NCBI GenBank assembly: GCA_905233905.1
Contig: CAJOFN010000007.1
Coordinates: forward strand, 1 to 57,096
Origin: an uncultured Lachnospiraceae bacterium
GTDB taxonomy: Bacteria > Bacillota > Clostridia > Lachnospirales > Lachnospiraceae
Length of the DNA stretch: 57,096 nucleotides
Reading direction: 5' to 3'
In this document: positions 1-9,531 of the stretch, one piece after another
Position numbering within the stretch: the stretch's first letter is position 1
How the letters are laid out: the number at the start of each line of letters is the position of its first letter
Made by a program: the position numbers and the translations under genes
Notes under the pieces: generated by a model
Told to the model about the DNA's origin: nothing
What the model saw: the letters and a program-made list of their open reading frames with translations, nothing else
The model's database searches: none

Positions 1-432
1 GACAAGGATCTGATCGAGATAGAGGTTACGGAGACCGTGGATGATGAGGAGCATGGCATACTGACTGATTTCATCAATCAGCTTTATTCCATGAAGATCA
101 AGACTGCGATAGATGATTTTGGCTCCGGCTATTCTTCGCTTTCAACACTCAGGGAGTTTCAGGTCCACACCTTAAAGATCGACCGTTCATTTATAAATAC
201 AGACGAGTTTTCCTGGAAGGATGAGATAATCCTTGCAGATATCATCCGTATGGCAAAAAGGCTTGGGATAGAGGTTCTTACCGAAGGAGTTGAAAGGGAG
301 GATCAGTTGTATTTCGTCAACAAGGCGGGCTGTGATGTGATCCAGGGCTTTTATTATGACAGGCCTCTTCCCAGGGAGGAGTTTATGGAGAGACTTAAGG
401 ACAAGAAGTTCTACAAGGGAAGGAGAAGCTGA
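1..432 (+). CDS. EAL-domain c-di-GMP phosphodiesterase, C-terminal part
   Basis: The reading frame is open from base 1, so the gene starts outside the window and only about 143 C-terminal residues are visible. It reads IEIEVTET, then DDFGSGYSSL, LKIDRSFI and LTEGVE, which are the conserved acidic, loop and lysine motifs of EAL domains that hydrolyse cyclic di-GMP. The residues visible here look catalytically intact. Whether a GGDEF, PAS or membrane part lies upstream cannot be seen. Its stop codon overlaps the carB start by one base (TGATG), so the two are probably cotranscribed. A PilZ-type c-di-GMP receptor gene lies about 19.5 kb downstream. Confidence 0.88.
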   Translation, partial: DKDLIEIEVTETVDDEEHGILTDFINQLYSMKIKTAIDDFGSGYSSLSTLREFQVHTLKIDRSFINTDEFSWKDEIILADIIRMAKRLGIEVLTEGVEREDQLYFVNKAGCDVIQGFYYDRPLPREEFMERLKDKKFYKGRRS

Positions 433-3400
433 TGGCGCAGAGAACGGATTTCAAAAAGGTTCTGATCATTGGATCGGGGCCGATCGTTATAGGGCAGGCA
501 TGCGAGTTCGACTATTCAGGGACCCAGGCCTGCAAGGCATTAAGGAGCATGGGCTATGAGATAGTGCTTGTTAATTCCAACCCCGCAACCATAATGACTG
601 ATCAGCAGATGGCTGACAGGACATATATTGAACCGCTGAATGTTGAGCGCGTGACAGCCGTGATCGAAAAGGAACGCCCCGATGCGCTGCTTCCTAATCT
701 GGGAGGACAGTCGGGGCTCAATCTCTGTTCAGAGCTGTATAAGGCAGGGGTTTTGGATAAATATGATGTGAAGGTCATCGGTGTTGCGGTAGATGCCATC
801 GAAAGAGGAGAAGACAGGACAGAGTTTAAGAATACCATGAATTCCCTTGGCATAGCCATGGCAAAGAGCAAGGCCTGCTACAGCGTGGATGAGGCTCTTG
901 CCGAAGCTGATGAGCTGGGTTATCCTGTGGTGCTCCGCCCTGCATATACCATGGGCGGGGCAGGAGGCGGTCTGGTCTACAACAAGGAAGAGCTTGAGGT
1001 CGTGTGCAAGAGAGGGCTTGCGGCGTCCCTGATACATCAGGTATTAGTGGAGGAGTCCATTTTAGGCTGGGAAGAGTTAGAGCTTGAAGTGGTAAGGGAC
1101 AGCGCCGGCAACATGATCACGGTCTGCTTTATTGAGAATGTCGATCCCGTTGGAGTGCATACCGGAGATTCCTTCTGTACCGCGCCCATGCTGACCATTG
1201 ATGAAGAGCTTCAAAAGGAGCTTCAGAAGCAGGCATACCGCATAGTGGAGCATATCGGGGTTATCGGAGGCACGAATGTACAGTTTGCCCATGACCCTAA
1301 GAGCGGCAGGGTAGTAGTAATAGAGATAAATCCCCGTACATCCCGCTCATCCGCCCTTGCTTCAAAGGCTACAGGCTTCCCTATCGCGCTGGTATCAGCA
1401 AAGCTTGCGGCAGGGATGCTCTTATCAGAGATAGAAGACAGCCGGTTTGGAACACTGGACAAGTATGTTCCTACAGGGGACTATGTAGTGGTCAAATTCG
1501 CGAGATGGGCTTTTGAAAAATTTGACGGGGTAAAGGATATTCTCGGCACCCAGATGAGGGCCGTAGGTGAGGTCATGAGCATTGGAAAGACCTTTAAAGA
1601 GGCTTTCCAGAAGGCTGTAAGATCACTTGAAAAGGACAGATACGGGCTGGGCTTTGTTAAGGATTTTAATGATCTTTCCAGAGAAGAGCTTTTAAGCAGG
1701 CTTATAGTACCTTCAAGCGAGAGGTATTTCATCATATATGAGGCGCTTAGAAAGGGAGCTTCTGTGGATGAAATCTTTGATATTACCGCAGTCAAGCATT
1801 ATTTCCTCACACAGATGAAAGAGCTTGTGGAAGAGGAAGAGGAGATTATTTCCAAATTCAAGGGCCAGGTTCCGGATGCCAATACCCTTAAGAGGGCAAA
1901 GGAGGACGGTTTTTCGGACAAGTATCTCTCTGAAATCCTTGGTGTGTCAGAGGATGACATAAGGCACGAAAGGGAAAAGGCAGGCATAAGCGAAGGCTGG
2001 TACGGCGTGCATGTATCAGGCACCATGGACAGCGCATATTATTATTCCACTTACTGCGGCGGGGATGATGATAAGGTTTTTGGCACTAAGAACAAGATAA
2101 TGATCTTGGGCGGCGGACCCAACCGCATAGGACAGGGCATAGAGTTTGATTACTGCTGCGTACATGCGGCACAGGCTCTTAAGAAGCTTGGCTTCGAGAC
2201 CATAATAGTAAACTGCAATCCCGAGACTGTATCCACAGATTACGATACCTCGGACAAGCTGTATTTCGAGCCCCTTACGGTAGAGGACGTGCTTCAGATA
2301 TACCGCAAGGAAAAGCCGTTGGGAGTTATTGCCCAGTTTGGCGGGCAGACACCTCTTAATATCTCAGACAAGCTGCTGGAGGAGGGGGTAAACATTCTTG
2401 GCACGCCTCCGAGTGTCATAGCTATGGCAGAGGACCGTGATCTGTTCAGGCAGATGATGGACAGGCTTGGCATACCCATGGCACAGTCCGGAATGGCTTC
2501 CACCATCGAAGAAGCAAAGGCTATCGCTGCTGATATAGGATATCCCGTCATGGTAAGGCCTTCCTTTGTTCTCGGCGGACGGGGCATGGAGGTCGTAAGG
2601 GATGAAGAGAGCATGGAATCCTATATGAGGGATGCCATCGGTGTTACTCCCGACAGACCGATACTCATAGACAGATTTTTGATGAATGCCATGGAATGTG
2701 AGGCGGATGCCATCTGTGACGGCAATGACGCCTTCATTCCGGCTGTTATGGAGCATATCGAGCTTGCGGGGATACATTCCGGGGATTCTGCATGCATAAT
2801 TCCTTCAAAGCATATATCAGATGAGCATCTTGATACCATAAGGGAGTATACAAGAAAGATCGCTGTTGAGATGAAGGTGGTGGGACTGATGAATATCCAG
2901 TACGCCATTGAGAAGGATACTGTATATGTATTAGAGGCAAATCCCAGAGCCTCAAGGACAGTTCCACTTGTTTCAAAGGTATGCGGCATCAGCATGGTTC
3001 CGATCGCCACAGATATAATAACAGGCTCCATTACGGGAAGACCTTCTCCTGTTTCAAAGTGGAATGAAGAGAAGAGCAAAAAGGGTGAAAACTTCGGCCA
3101 TTACGGAGTAAAGGAAGCGGTATTTCCCTTTAACATGTTCCCGGAGGTCGATCCTGTACTCGGGCCAGAAATGCGCTCCACAGGAGAGGTTTTGGGGCTT
3201 GCGTCCACTACCGGCGAGGCATTTTATAAGGCCCAGGAGGCAGCAGGTGCCAAGCTTCCGCTATCAGGAACTGTGCTTATTTCCGTAAATGAGGAAGATA
3301 AGGATTACGCGGTAGAGCTGGCTAAAAGCTTCCATGCGGATGGCTTCAAGCTCCTGGCAACCCACCACACCTGCGAAGCGATAAGCAAAGCCGGTATTCC

Positions 3401-3665
3401 GGTGAAGAGGGTGCTTAAGAATTTTGAGGGAAGGCCCAATATCGAGGATATAATCACCAACCAGGATGTGGATCTTGTTATCAATTCACCCATAGGCAAG
3501 GGAGCGCGCCATGCCGACGGTTATGTGCGCCGCGCCGCCATTAAGGCAAGGATTCCATATATCACTACCATCGCCGAAGCCCAGGCTGCGGCAGAGGGGA
3601 TTCACGTGGTAAGGGAAAGCGGAGCCGGAGGTATTAAGGCTTTACAGGAGCTTAACAGTAATTGA
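432..3665 (+). CDS. carB: Carbamoyl-phosphate synthase large subunit
   Basis: A 1077-residue protein, full length for CarB, making carbamoyl phosphate from ammonia, bicarbonate and 2 ATP for arginine and pyrimidine synthesis. Two homologous ATP-grasp halves are visible: the first has VNSNPATIMTD and TMGGAGGG, the second has VNCNPETVSTD and VLGGRGME. The C-terminal part (about 940-1077) is an MGS-type allosteric domain ending with SPIGKGARHADGYVRR. The ATG has a good ribosome binding site (AAGGGAAGGAG, about 6 bases upstream). The partner carA is not directly upstream as is usual; an EAL gene is there instead, so carA is either further away or elsewhere. Confidence 0.97.
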   Translation: MAQRTDFKKVLIIGSGPIVIGQACEFDYSGTQACKALRSMGYEIVLVNSNPATIMTDQQMADRTYIEPLNVERVTAVIEKERPDALLPNLGGQSGLNLCSELYKAGVLDKYDVKVIGVAVDAIERGEDRTEFKNTMNSLGIAMAKSKACYSVDEALAEADELGYPVVLRPAYTMGGAGGGLVYNKEELEVVCKRGLAASLIHQVLVEESILGWEELELEVVRDSAGNMITVCFIENVDPVGVHTGDSFCTAPMLTIDEELQKELQKQAYRIVEHIGVIGGTNVQFAHDPKSGRVVVIEINPRTSRSSALASKATGFPIALVSAKLAAGMLLSEIEDSRFGTLDKYVPTGDYVVVKFARWAFEKFDGVKDILGTQMRAVGEVMSIGKTFKEAFQKAVRSLEKDRYGLGFVKDFNDLSREELLSRLIVPSSERYFIIYEALRKGASVDEIFDITAVKHYFLTQMKELVEEEEEIISKFKGQVPDANTLKRAKEDGFSDKYLSEILGVSEDDIRHEREKAGISEGWYGVHVSGTMDSAYYYSTYCGGDDDKVFGTKNKIMILGGGPNRIGQGIEFDYCCVHAAQALKKLGFETIIVNCNPETVSTDYDTSDKLYFEPLTVEDVLQIYRKEKPLGVIAQFGGQTPLNISDKLLEEGVNILGTPPSVIAMAEDRDLFRQMMDRLGIPMAQSGMASTIEEAKAIAADIGYPVMVRPSFVLGGRGMEVVRDEESMESYMRDAIGVTPDRPILIDRFLMNAMECEADAICDGNDAFIPAVMEHIELAGIHSGDSACIIPSKHISDEHLDTIREYTRKIAVEMKVVGLMNIQYAIEKDTVYVLEANPRASRTVPLVSKVCGISMVPIATDIITGSITGRPSPVSKWNEEKSKKGENFGHYGVKEAVFPFNMFPEVDPVLGPEMRSTGEVLGLASTTGEAFYKAQEAAGAKLPLSGTVLISVNEEDKDYAVELAKSFHADGFKLLATHHTCEAISKAGIPVKRVLKNFEGRPNIEDIITNQDVDLVINSPIGKGARHADGYVRRAAIKARIPYITTIAEAQAAAEGIHVVRESGAGGIKALQELNSN

Positions 3666-6352
3666 AACAGATAACCATAGGAATACTTGCGCATGTAGAT
3701 GCAGGGAAAACAACCCTTTCCGAATCACTGCTATATAATTCAAAGGCAATTAAAAAGGCCGGAAGAGTGGATCACGGGGATTCACATCTTGATACGGATG
3801 AGATAGAGCGCAAGAGGGGGATAACCGTTTTTTCAGCACAGGCCTCCTTTAATGCCGGTGACACGAAGGTTGTTCTTATAGACACCCCGGGGCATGTGGA
3901 TTTTGCGGCAGAGACAGAGAGGGTGCTTCCGGTGCTGGATTACGCCCTTCTTCTCATATCGGCGGCAGAGGGTATTCAAAGCCACACCAAGACCTTGTGG
4001 CAGCTTTTGGACAGATACCATATCCCCGTTATTGTTTTTTTTAACAAGATGGATATCAGCGAAAATGAAGAGAATGAGCTGATAGCCCGGATGAATGAAG
4101 CATTTTCCGATGGCTTTGTGAATTTTATGGAGCCTGAAGCCGAAGCCGCCCTTGAGGACATATCCTTAGTGGATGAAGGTGTGATGGAGCTTTTTCTTGA
4201 AGAGGGCAGGCTGGATAAAGGGCTTGTGTCAGGCCTTATCAGGGACAGGAAGCTCTTTCCCTGTATTTTCGGTTCCGCTCTTTTGCATGAGGGCGTAAAG
4301 CCGCTGATAAAGGTATTAAATGACTACACTCTCGGAAGAAGCTTTGGGGATGATTTCGCAGCAAAGGTATATAAGATAACATATGCTCCTGACGGTAAGA
4401 GGCTGACGCATATGCGCGTAACCGGAGGGAGTATTTCCATAAGACAGGAGATAACCGGAAATATTCCCGTAACCCGGGAAGAGAACGAGGAGGGTGATAC
4501 CTGGTCTGAAAAGATAACTGAGATACGGGTATACGATGGCGAGCGGTTTGAAAATGTAAATTCCGCCGAAAAAGGCGATGTGGTGGCAGTCTGCGGTTTA
4601 ACTCACACAGTCAGCGGAATGGGACTCGGAGCGGATGAAACCTTTGTCACTCCGACCCTTGCCCCGGTGCTTACCTACAATATGACCTTTGAGGGCAATA
4701 TTGACGCGGCGGCAGCCTGGAAGGATATCAGTATCTTGGAGGATGAGCTGCCGGAGCTTTCCCTTGAATGGGACAAGGCCGCAAGAGCCGTAAAGGTAAG
4801 GCTGATGGGAGAGGTGCAGACCGAGATACTCACCTCTATCATCAAAGACCGGTTCGGATATGTAGTAAGCTTTGGGCAGAGCAGGATCGCCTACAAAGAG
4901 ACTATCGCTGATGTTGTAGAGGGAGTGGGACATTTTGAACCATTACGGCACTACGCCGAGGTCCACCTTCGTATGGAACCGCTTGAAAGAGGCAGCGGGC
5001 TTATATTTGACAGCGACTGTCCCCAGGAGCTGCTGGCGGTCAACTGGCAGAGGCTGGTACTGACTCATTTAAGGGAGAGGGTACACAAAGGAGTGCTTAC
5101 GGGCTCGCCCATCACGGATATGAGGATAGTGGTGACTGCCGGAAGGGCTCATCCTAAGCATACAGAGGGTGGAGATTTCAGACAGGCAACCTACCGGGCT
5201 GTCCGTCACGGTCTGATGAAGGCTGTAAACGTACTGCTGGAGCCATATTATCACTTTACCCTCTCCATACCATCATCCCAGATAGGCAGGGCGATGACGG
5301 ATATAGAGGCCATGAGCGGGAAATGCAATCCGCCGGTCATCGAGGGCGATGAGGCAGAGCTTACAGGCATAGCGCCTGTCAGCGAAATGCACGGCTATGC
5401 CTCCAATGTGCTGGCGTATACCGGGGGAGAGGGAAGGATAGCCCTTAATGTTGCAGGTTACTATGCCTGTCACAATGCAGAGGATGTTATATTAGAAAGA
5501 GGCTACGATCCCGAGTCCGATGTCAGAAATCCTTCAGGATCAGTGTTCTGTACCCACGGGGCAGGCTTTGTGGTTCCCTGGGATCAGGTAGAGGATTATA
5601 TGCATGTTGAAGCAAGTGTAAGAAATGGCAGCGTTTCGACGGATGATATGATAATGCCCGTGGCAGTACCCAAAGCCGCAAAGAGCAAGGGCTACAGCGG
5701 AAGTCTGGCTGAGGATAAGGAGCTGCTTGCAATATTTGAAAGGGAGTTCGGGCAGGTAAAGACCAAAAGGTATAATGAGGTCAGGCGGATAAGTCCCGCG
5801 TCCAATCCTGATATTGGAGGAAATACCGAAAGATACCAGAGAAAGGCAAAGGAAAAGGAAGAGAGAAAGAGAGCAAAGAGAAAATCCTATCTTTTAGTGG
5901 ACGGATACAATGTGATCCACTCCCAAAAGGAATTAAAGGAGCTGGCTGAAGAGGATCTGTCTGCGGCAAGGGGAAAGCTCTGTGATATGCTCTGTAATTA
6001 TCAGGGCTTTACCGGCAGGATAACAATAGTGGTATTTGACGCCTATAAGGTGCCCGGCAACACCGGAAGCGTGGAAAAGTACAACAATATTTATGTGATC
6101 TACACAAAGGAGGCGGAAAGCGCCGATGCCTATATTGAAAAGGCGACGCATGAAATAGCAAAGGAGCATGACGTTATGGTGGCGACATCCGACGGAATGG
6201 TGCAGTTAATAGTTTTGGGAGCGGGAGCGATAAGAATGTCCTCAAATGAATTGATAGAGGATATGGAAAGGATCTCTTCCGAAAGCCTGGAAAGGGAAAG
6301 GGTTAAAAATCATGATCAGGGATCAAAAGATAGTAATGGGTTATTCGGCTGA
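3662..6352 (+). CDS. TetM/EF-G-like translational GTPase fused to a YacP/Rae1-type NYN nuclease domain
   Basis: An 896-residue two-part protein. Residues 1 to about 690 match translational GTPases of the TetM/TetO ribosomal protection type: G1 AHVDAGKT (10-17), G2 region RGIT (52-55), G3 DTPGHVD (74-80), G4 NKMD (128-131), then EF-G-like later domains. After a charged linker rich in Lys, Arg and Glu (about 700-740), residues about 742-870 form a NYN/PIN-like domain with VDGYN (746-750), VVFD, SADAYIEK and ATSDG, the acidic pattern of YacP (Rae1), a ribosome-dependent mRNA endonuclease in Bacillus. Family members of this type are often labelled tetracycline resistance, but at about 640 residues TetM lacks the nuclease; resistance is not implied. 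The start is TTG, overlapping the carB stop as TTGA, with translational coupling likely. A role at the ribosomal A site is inference. Confidence 0.88.
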   Translation: MKQITIGILAHVDAGKTTLSESLLYNSKAIKKAGRVDHGDSHLDTDEIERKRGITVFSAQASFNAGDTKVVLIDTPGHVDFAAETERVLPVLDYALLLISAAEGIQSHTKTLWQLLDRYHIPVIVFFNKMDISENEENELIARMNEAFSDGFVNFMEPEAEAALEDISLVDEGVMELFLEEGRLDKGLVSGLIRDRKLFPCIFGSALLHEGVKPLIKVLNDYTLGRSFGDDFAAKVYKITYAPDGKRLTHMRVTGGSISIRQEITGNIPVTREENEEGDTWSEKITEIRVYDGERFENVNSAEKGDVVAVCGLTHTVSGMGLGADETFVTPTLAPVLTYNMTFEGNIDAAAAWKDISILEDELPELSLEWDKAARAVKVRLMGEVQTEILTSIIKDRFGYVVSFGQSRIAYKETIADVVEGVGHFEPLRHYAEVHLRMEPLERGSGLIFDSDCPQELLAVNWQRLVLTHLRERVHKGVLTGSPITDMRIVVTAGRAHPKHTEGGDFRQATYRAVRHGLMKAVNVLLEPYYHFTLSIPSSQIGRAMTDIEAMSGKCNPPVIEGDEAELTGIAPVSEMHGYASNVLAYTGGEGRIALNVAGYYACHNAEDVILERGYDPESDVRNPSGSVFCTHGAGFVVPWDQVEDYMHVEASVRNGSVSTDDMIMPVAVPKAAKSKGYSGSLAEDKELLAIFEREFGQVKTKRYNEVRRISPASNPDIGGNTERYQRKAKEKEERKRAKRKSYLLVDGYNVIHSQKELKELAEEDLSAARGKLCDMLCNYQGFTGRITIVVFDAYKVPGNTGSVEKYNNIYVIYTKEAESADAYIEKATHEIAKEHDVMVATSDGMVQLIVLGAGAIRMSSNELIEDMERISSESLERERVKNHDQGSKDSNGLFG

Positions 6353-7886
6353 AGGAGAAGCGGCAGTAATAGAGCCTAAAATGGCAAACCGCCACGGACT
6401 GATAGCCGGAGCCACAGGTACGGGAAAGACAGTTTCCTTAAAGGTGATGGCGGAGGGATTTTCTACTCTTGGAGTTCCGGTATTTGTATCGGATGTCAAG
6501 GGTGATATTTCAGGAATGGCGGCAATGGGAACTGAAAATGAAAATGTCACAAGCCGCCTTGAAGCAATGGGGATCGGGGATTTTTCCTATGAAGCCTATC
6601 CGGTTACCTTCTGGGATATTTACGGAAAGAACGGGATACCGCTCCGTACAACGATCTCCGAGATGGGGCCATTACTTCTTTCAAAGATACTTAATCTTAC
6701 CACGGTGCAGTCTGATGTGTTAGGGGTTGTATTTAAGATCGCTGATGACGAGCAGCTTCTGCTTACCGATACCAAGGATCTTAAGGCAATGCTTGCCTAT
6801 GTTTCCGAAAAGAATAAGGAATACGAGGCTGAGTACGGAAAGATGTCGTCCCAGTCTCTTGCTGCGATCACAAGGGCGGTGGTAGTGCTTGAGTCCGAGG
6901 GAGGGGATAAGTTCTTCGGAGAGCCTGCCCTTTCCGTGGCGGACTGGTTTACGACAGATACCTCCGGAAGGGGAATGATGCATATTTTAGATGCTTCAAG
7001 CCTTATTAATTCGCCGAAGCTTTACGGGGCATTTCTTCTGTGGCTTTTGTCCGAGCTTTTTGAGCTTTTGCCGGAGGTGGGAGATCTGGAGCTTCCAAGG
7101 ATGATATTCTTCTTTGACGAGGCGCATCTTCTGTTCAATGACGCGTCAAAGGCTCTGCTGGAAAAGATAGAGCAGGTGGTAAAGCTCATCCGTTCAAAGG
7201 GGGTGGGAATCTATTTCTGCACCCAGAATCCCGCAGATATTCCGGGGGGAGTATTATCACAGCTATCCAACAAGATCGAACACGCTCTCCACGCCTATTC
7301 GCCGGCAGAGCAGAAGGGTGTAAAGGTCATAGCTGCTTCTTATCCGGTAAATCCAGATTTTGATACCTTTGATGCCATTCAGTCATTGGGAACAGGGGAG
7401 GCTGTTATTTCATTCCTAAGAGAAGACGGAATACCCTCCATTGCGACAAAGGTAAGCATAGTTCCGCCGCAGTCGTCAATGACTATGATCGATGCCGCAC
7501 AAAGGGAGCAGAAGATAAAGGGCGCCATGCTCTACGCTAAATATTATAATCCCACTGACCCTGATACAGCTTATGAATTCCTGCAGAGAAGGGCTGCTGA
7601 AAGGGAAATGGCGCTCACTGATGAAAAGCGCGCCCTTGAAGAAGCAAAGGCTCTGGAAAAGGAGGAAAAGGCTGCGCAAAAAGCTGCCGAAAAGGAGGCC
7701 CAGCGACAGAGCAGGGCAAAGAAGCAGGCTGTAAAGACAGTGGGCAATACCGTTGCCGGCACAGTTGGAAGAGAGATCGGCAAACAGGTGGGAAAGAATA
7801 TGGGTGGTACCTTTGGAAAGACCCTTGGCGGAAATGTGGGAGCAAGCATAGGAAGAGGCCTGCTTGCCACCCTGCTCAACCGCTAA
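6312..7886 (+). CDS. HerA-like ATPase of the DUF853 (YjgR) family
   Basis: A 524-residue P-loop ATPase of the FtsK/HerA superfamily. Walker A is GATGTGKT (33-40) and Walker B is MIFFFDEAHLLF (near 260-270), followed by YFCTQNPADIP, a sensor-like segment typical of DUF853. The family is thought to be a DNA or protein translocating motor, but its biological role is not established. Residues about 430-480 are a charged Ala/Lys/Glu coiled coil, and the tail is glycine rich with repeated VGxxxGxxxG steps. The ATG has a GGAAAGGG site upstream and lies 41 bases inside the end of the GTPase-nuclease gene, so the two products are probably made together. The 3' end overlaps the convergent methyltransferase gene by 11 bases. 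Confidence 0.85.
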   Translation: MIRDQKIVMGYSAEGEAAVIEPKMANRHGLIAGATGTGKTVSLKVMAEGFSTLGVPVFVSDVKGDISGMAAMGTENENVTSRLEAMGIGDFSYEAYPVTFWDIYGKNGIPLRTTISEMGPLLLSKILNLTTVQSDVLGVVFKIADDEQLLLTDTKDLKAMLAYVSEKNKEYEAEYGKMSSQSLAAITRAVVVLESEGGDKFFGEPALSVADWFTTDTSGRGMMHILDASSLINSPKLYGAFLLWLLSELFELLPEVGDLELPRMIFFFDEAHLLFNDASKALLEKIEQVVKLIRSKGVGIYFCTQNPADIPGGVLSQLSNKIEHALHAYSPAEQKGVKVIAASYPVNPDFDTFDAIQSLGTGEAVISFLREDGIPSIATKVSIVPPQSSMTMIDAAQREQKIKGAMLYAKYYNPTDPDTAYEFLQRRAAEREMALTDEKRALEEAKALEKEEKAAQKAAEKEAQRQSRAKKQAVKTVGNTVAGTVGREIGKQVGKNMGGTFGKTLGGNVGASIGRGLLATLLNR

Positions 7887-8754
7887 AGGAAAGGAATCCG
7901 CTGGCTCCGCAGGGCAGCACAAGAGAGCTTTCTCTTACGGGAAGTCCTATCTCGTCAGATGAGATAAGGCTGCTTTCTGTGTCTGTGGAGCTTGCGAGAA
8001 GATATGTGAGCACCGCCGGCTGCAAGCCTGTGGTATAGGAGTTTATAAGAATAAACAGCGGCTCCTCCGATAAGAGCAGAGACAGGTCGCATAAAAGGGG
8101 ATAGATGGTCTGTTCTATCTTCCAGATCTCACCCTTTGGTCCACGGCCATATGAGGGAGGATCTAATATTATGGCGTCATAGTGTCTGCCACGGCGCAGC
8201 TCCCGGGCGACAAATTTAGCGCAGTCGTCTACAAGCCAGCGTATGGGAGCCTCTGACAGGCCGGAAATGGCGGCATTTTCCTTTGCCCAGCCTACCATTC
8301 CTTTGGAGGCGTCAACATGGGTGACGCTTGCGCCAGCCGCCGCGCAGGCAAGGGTGGCTCCGCCGGTATAGGCGAATAAGTTAAGCACACTTATGGGACG
8401 GCCGGCACCCCTGATGGCAAGGCTTACCCGGTCCCAGTTTGCAGCCTGTTCGGGAAATACTCCGGTATGCTTGAAGGCAAAGGGCTTGAGCTTAAAGGAG
8501 ATATCCCTGCCTATGGCAAGAGGATAGGAGATGGTCCATTCCTCGGGCAGATCTACTATATCCCAGTGTCCGCCGCCCTTGCTGCTGCGGTGGTAACGGG
8601 CGTTGTGCCTGCCCCAGAGTCGCTTGTCCTTCGGGGTATTCCATATGACCTGAGGGTCGGGGCGGATTAGAAGATAATCCCCCCATCTTTCTAATTTTTC
8701 CTTGTCTGAGGCGTCTAAGACTTCAAAGTCGCGCCAATTCTCTGATACTATCAT
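7876..8754 (-). CDS. Class I SAM-dependent RNA methyltransferase (RlmI/RlmK-like)
   Basis: A 292-residue methyltransferase, the only minus-strand gene in the window. It has the SAM-binding motif VLNLFAYTGGATLA, an acidic SAM contact in VTHVDASKGMV, and the catalytic-loop motif LDPPSYGRG seen in the RlmI/RlmK and related rRNA methyltransferases. No N-terminal PUA or THUMP domain is present, and the start region (WGDYLLIRPDPQVIW) matches the short family of unknown substrate. No clear Shine-Dalgarno sequence lies before the ATG. It is divergent from the downstream membrane-protein gene, with about 100 bases between them, and convergent with the HerA-like gene. The target RNA cannot be read from the sequence. 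Confidence 0.85.
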   Translation of the reverse strand: MIVSENWRDFEVLDASDKEKLERWGDYLLIRPDPQVIWNTPKDKRLWGRHNARYHRSSKGGGHWDIVDLPEEWTISYPLAIGRDISFKLKPFAFKHTGVFPEQAANWDRVSLAIRGAGRPISVLNLFAYTGGATLACAAAGASVTHVDASKGMVGWAKENAAISGLSEAPIRWLVDDCAKFVARELRRGRHYDAIILDPPSYGRGPKGEIWKIEQTIYPLLCDLSLLLSEEPLFILINSYTTGLQPAVLTYLLASSTDTESSLISSDEIGLPVRESSLVLPCGASGFLSFSG

Positions 8755-8782
8755 GATAAAAGTGTATCACATACAAAAGAAA

Positions 8783-8812
8783 TTGTACACAGGTGATCTG
8801 TTATGGTATAAT
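8783..8812 (+). promoter_or_regulatory. Sigma-A type promoter for the membrane protein gene
   Basis: TTGTAC (8783-8788) and a perfect TATAAT (8807-8812) are separated by 18 bases and lie about 40 bases before the start codon at 8855. This supports placing the true start at 8855 rather than at the ORF-track start 8702, which would lie upstream of the promoter and inside the divergent gene. Confidence 0.6.
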
Positions 8813-8854
8813 AGTATAGATTGTATTCTATGCAGAAAGGAATTGTCATTTAGT

Positions 8855-9481
8855 ATGAAGTCTTACAGGATGAACGCAAAGGTTTTGCTTATGATATATG
8901 TCATAGCGATAGCTGTTTCGCTTATTCCGGCAAAATGGGTAATGGCAGCAGGGCTGGAGGGTGATGCCCCGGTGCCTGACGGCTGCGCCGAGCTTGTTAT
9001 ATCAAACATTACAACAGGCGGAGCAAAGGCTTTGGCAGAGGTCATAGAGAAGGCAGAGGGGGTAGAGTCAGTAGCTTTTTCCAATGGCAATGACAGTCTC
9101 GCTCATTACATGCTGACCTTTGCTTACAGACAGGATGATGAGCGTGCCCTGGCAGCGCTTAATGGTGTTGAAGAGCTTCTTTGTGACTATGACATCTATG
9201 TTTCCACGGGCATGGGAGACACAGGCTCATCAGAGAATACAAAGCCTCTAACTGTAATGATAGTTATGGGTGTGATCTCGTTATTTGCGATGCTTCCACA
9301 GCTTGGGACCGTGCTTTGCGGCGTATTGGACGGCATCCTTCACATGGGCATAATACCGGGAAGCATCTTTTTGGGAGATAATATTTTATGCGTTCGCAGT
9401 GTGACATATATGTTCATGTCAGGCCTGTTTATTACAGCGGTGATGATGGCGCGGTACCGGAAGATGTCAAGATCTCCCTGA
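8855..9481 (+). CDS. Membrane protein of unknown function
   Basis: A 208-residue protein I do not recognise. Residues about 9-31 form a hydrophobic segment ending AKWVMAAG, a likely signal peptide or anchor. Residues 32-125 are polar with alternating Gly/Ala rich helices and probably lie outside the membrane. Residues about 131-150 and 183-202 are two further hydrophobic segments, and the tail RYRKMSRSP is basic, as expected for a cytoplasmic end. The ORF track begins at 8702, but the promoter and an AGAAAGGA site (8834-8841) favour the ATG at 8855. The gene has its own promoter and is followed after 50 bases by a HypB-like GTPase gene. Confidence 0.7.
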   Translation: MKSYRMNAKVLLMIYVIAIAVSLIPAKWVMAAGLEGDAPVPDGCAELVISNITTGGAKALAEVIEKAEGVESVAFSNGNDSLAHYMLTFAYRQDDERALAALNGVEELLCDYDIYVSTGMGDTGSSENTKPLTVMIVMGVISLFAMLPQLGTVLCGVLDGILHMGIIPGSIFLGDNILCVRSVTYMFMSGLFITAVMMARYRKMSRSP

Positions 9482-9531
9482 ACAAAATGCTTTGATCTTG
9501 GTATTGGATTAAATGAGGAACAGGAGAGAGA

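Noticed and set aside
3662-6352. Calling this gene a tetracycline resistance determinant
   Set aside because: It is TetM-like but chromosomal, much longer because of the nuclease domain, and in housekeeping context without mobile genes; similarity alone does not show resistance.
8702-8854. N-terminal extension of the membrane protein ORF from 8702
   Set aside because: It overlaps the divergent methyltransferase gene and lies upstream of a good promoter, so translation from 8855 is more plausible.
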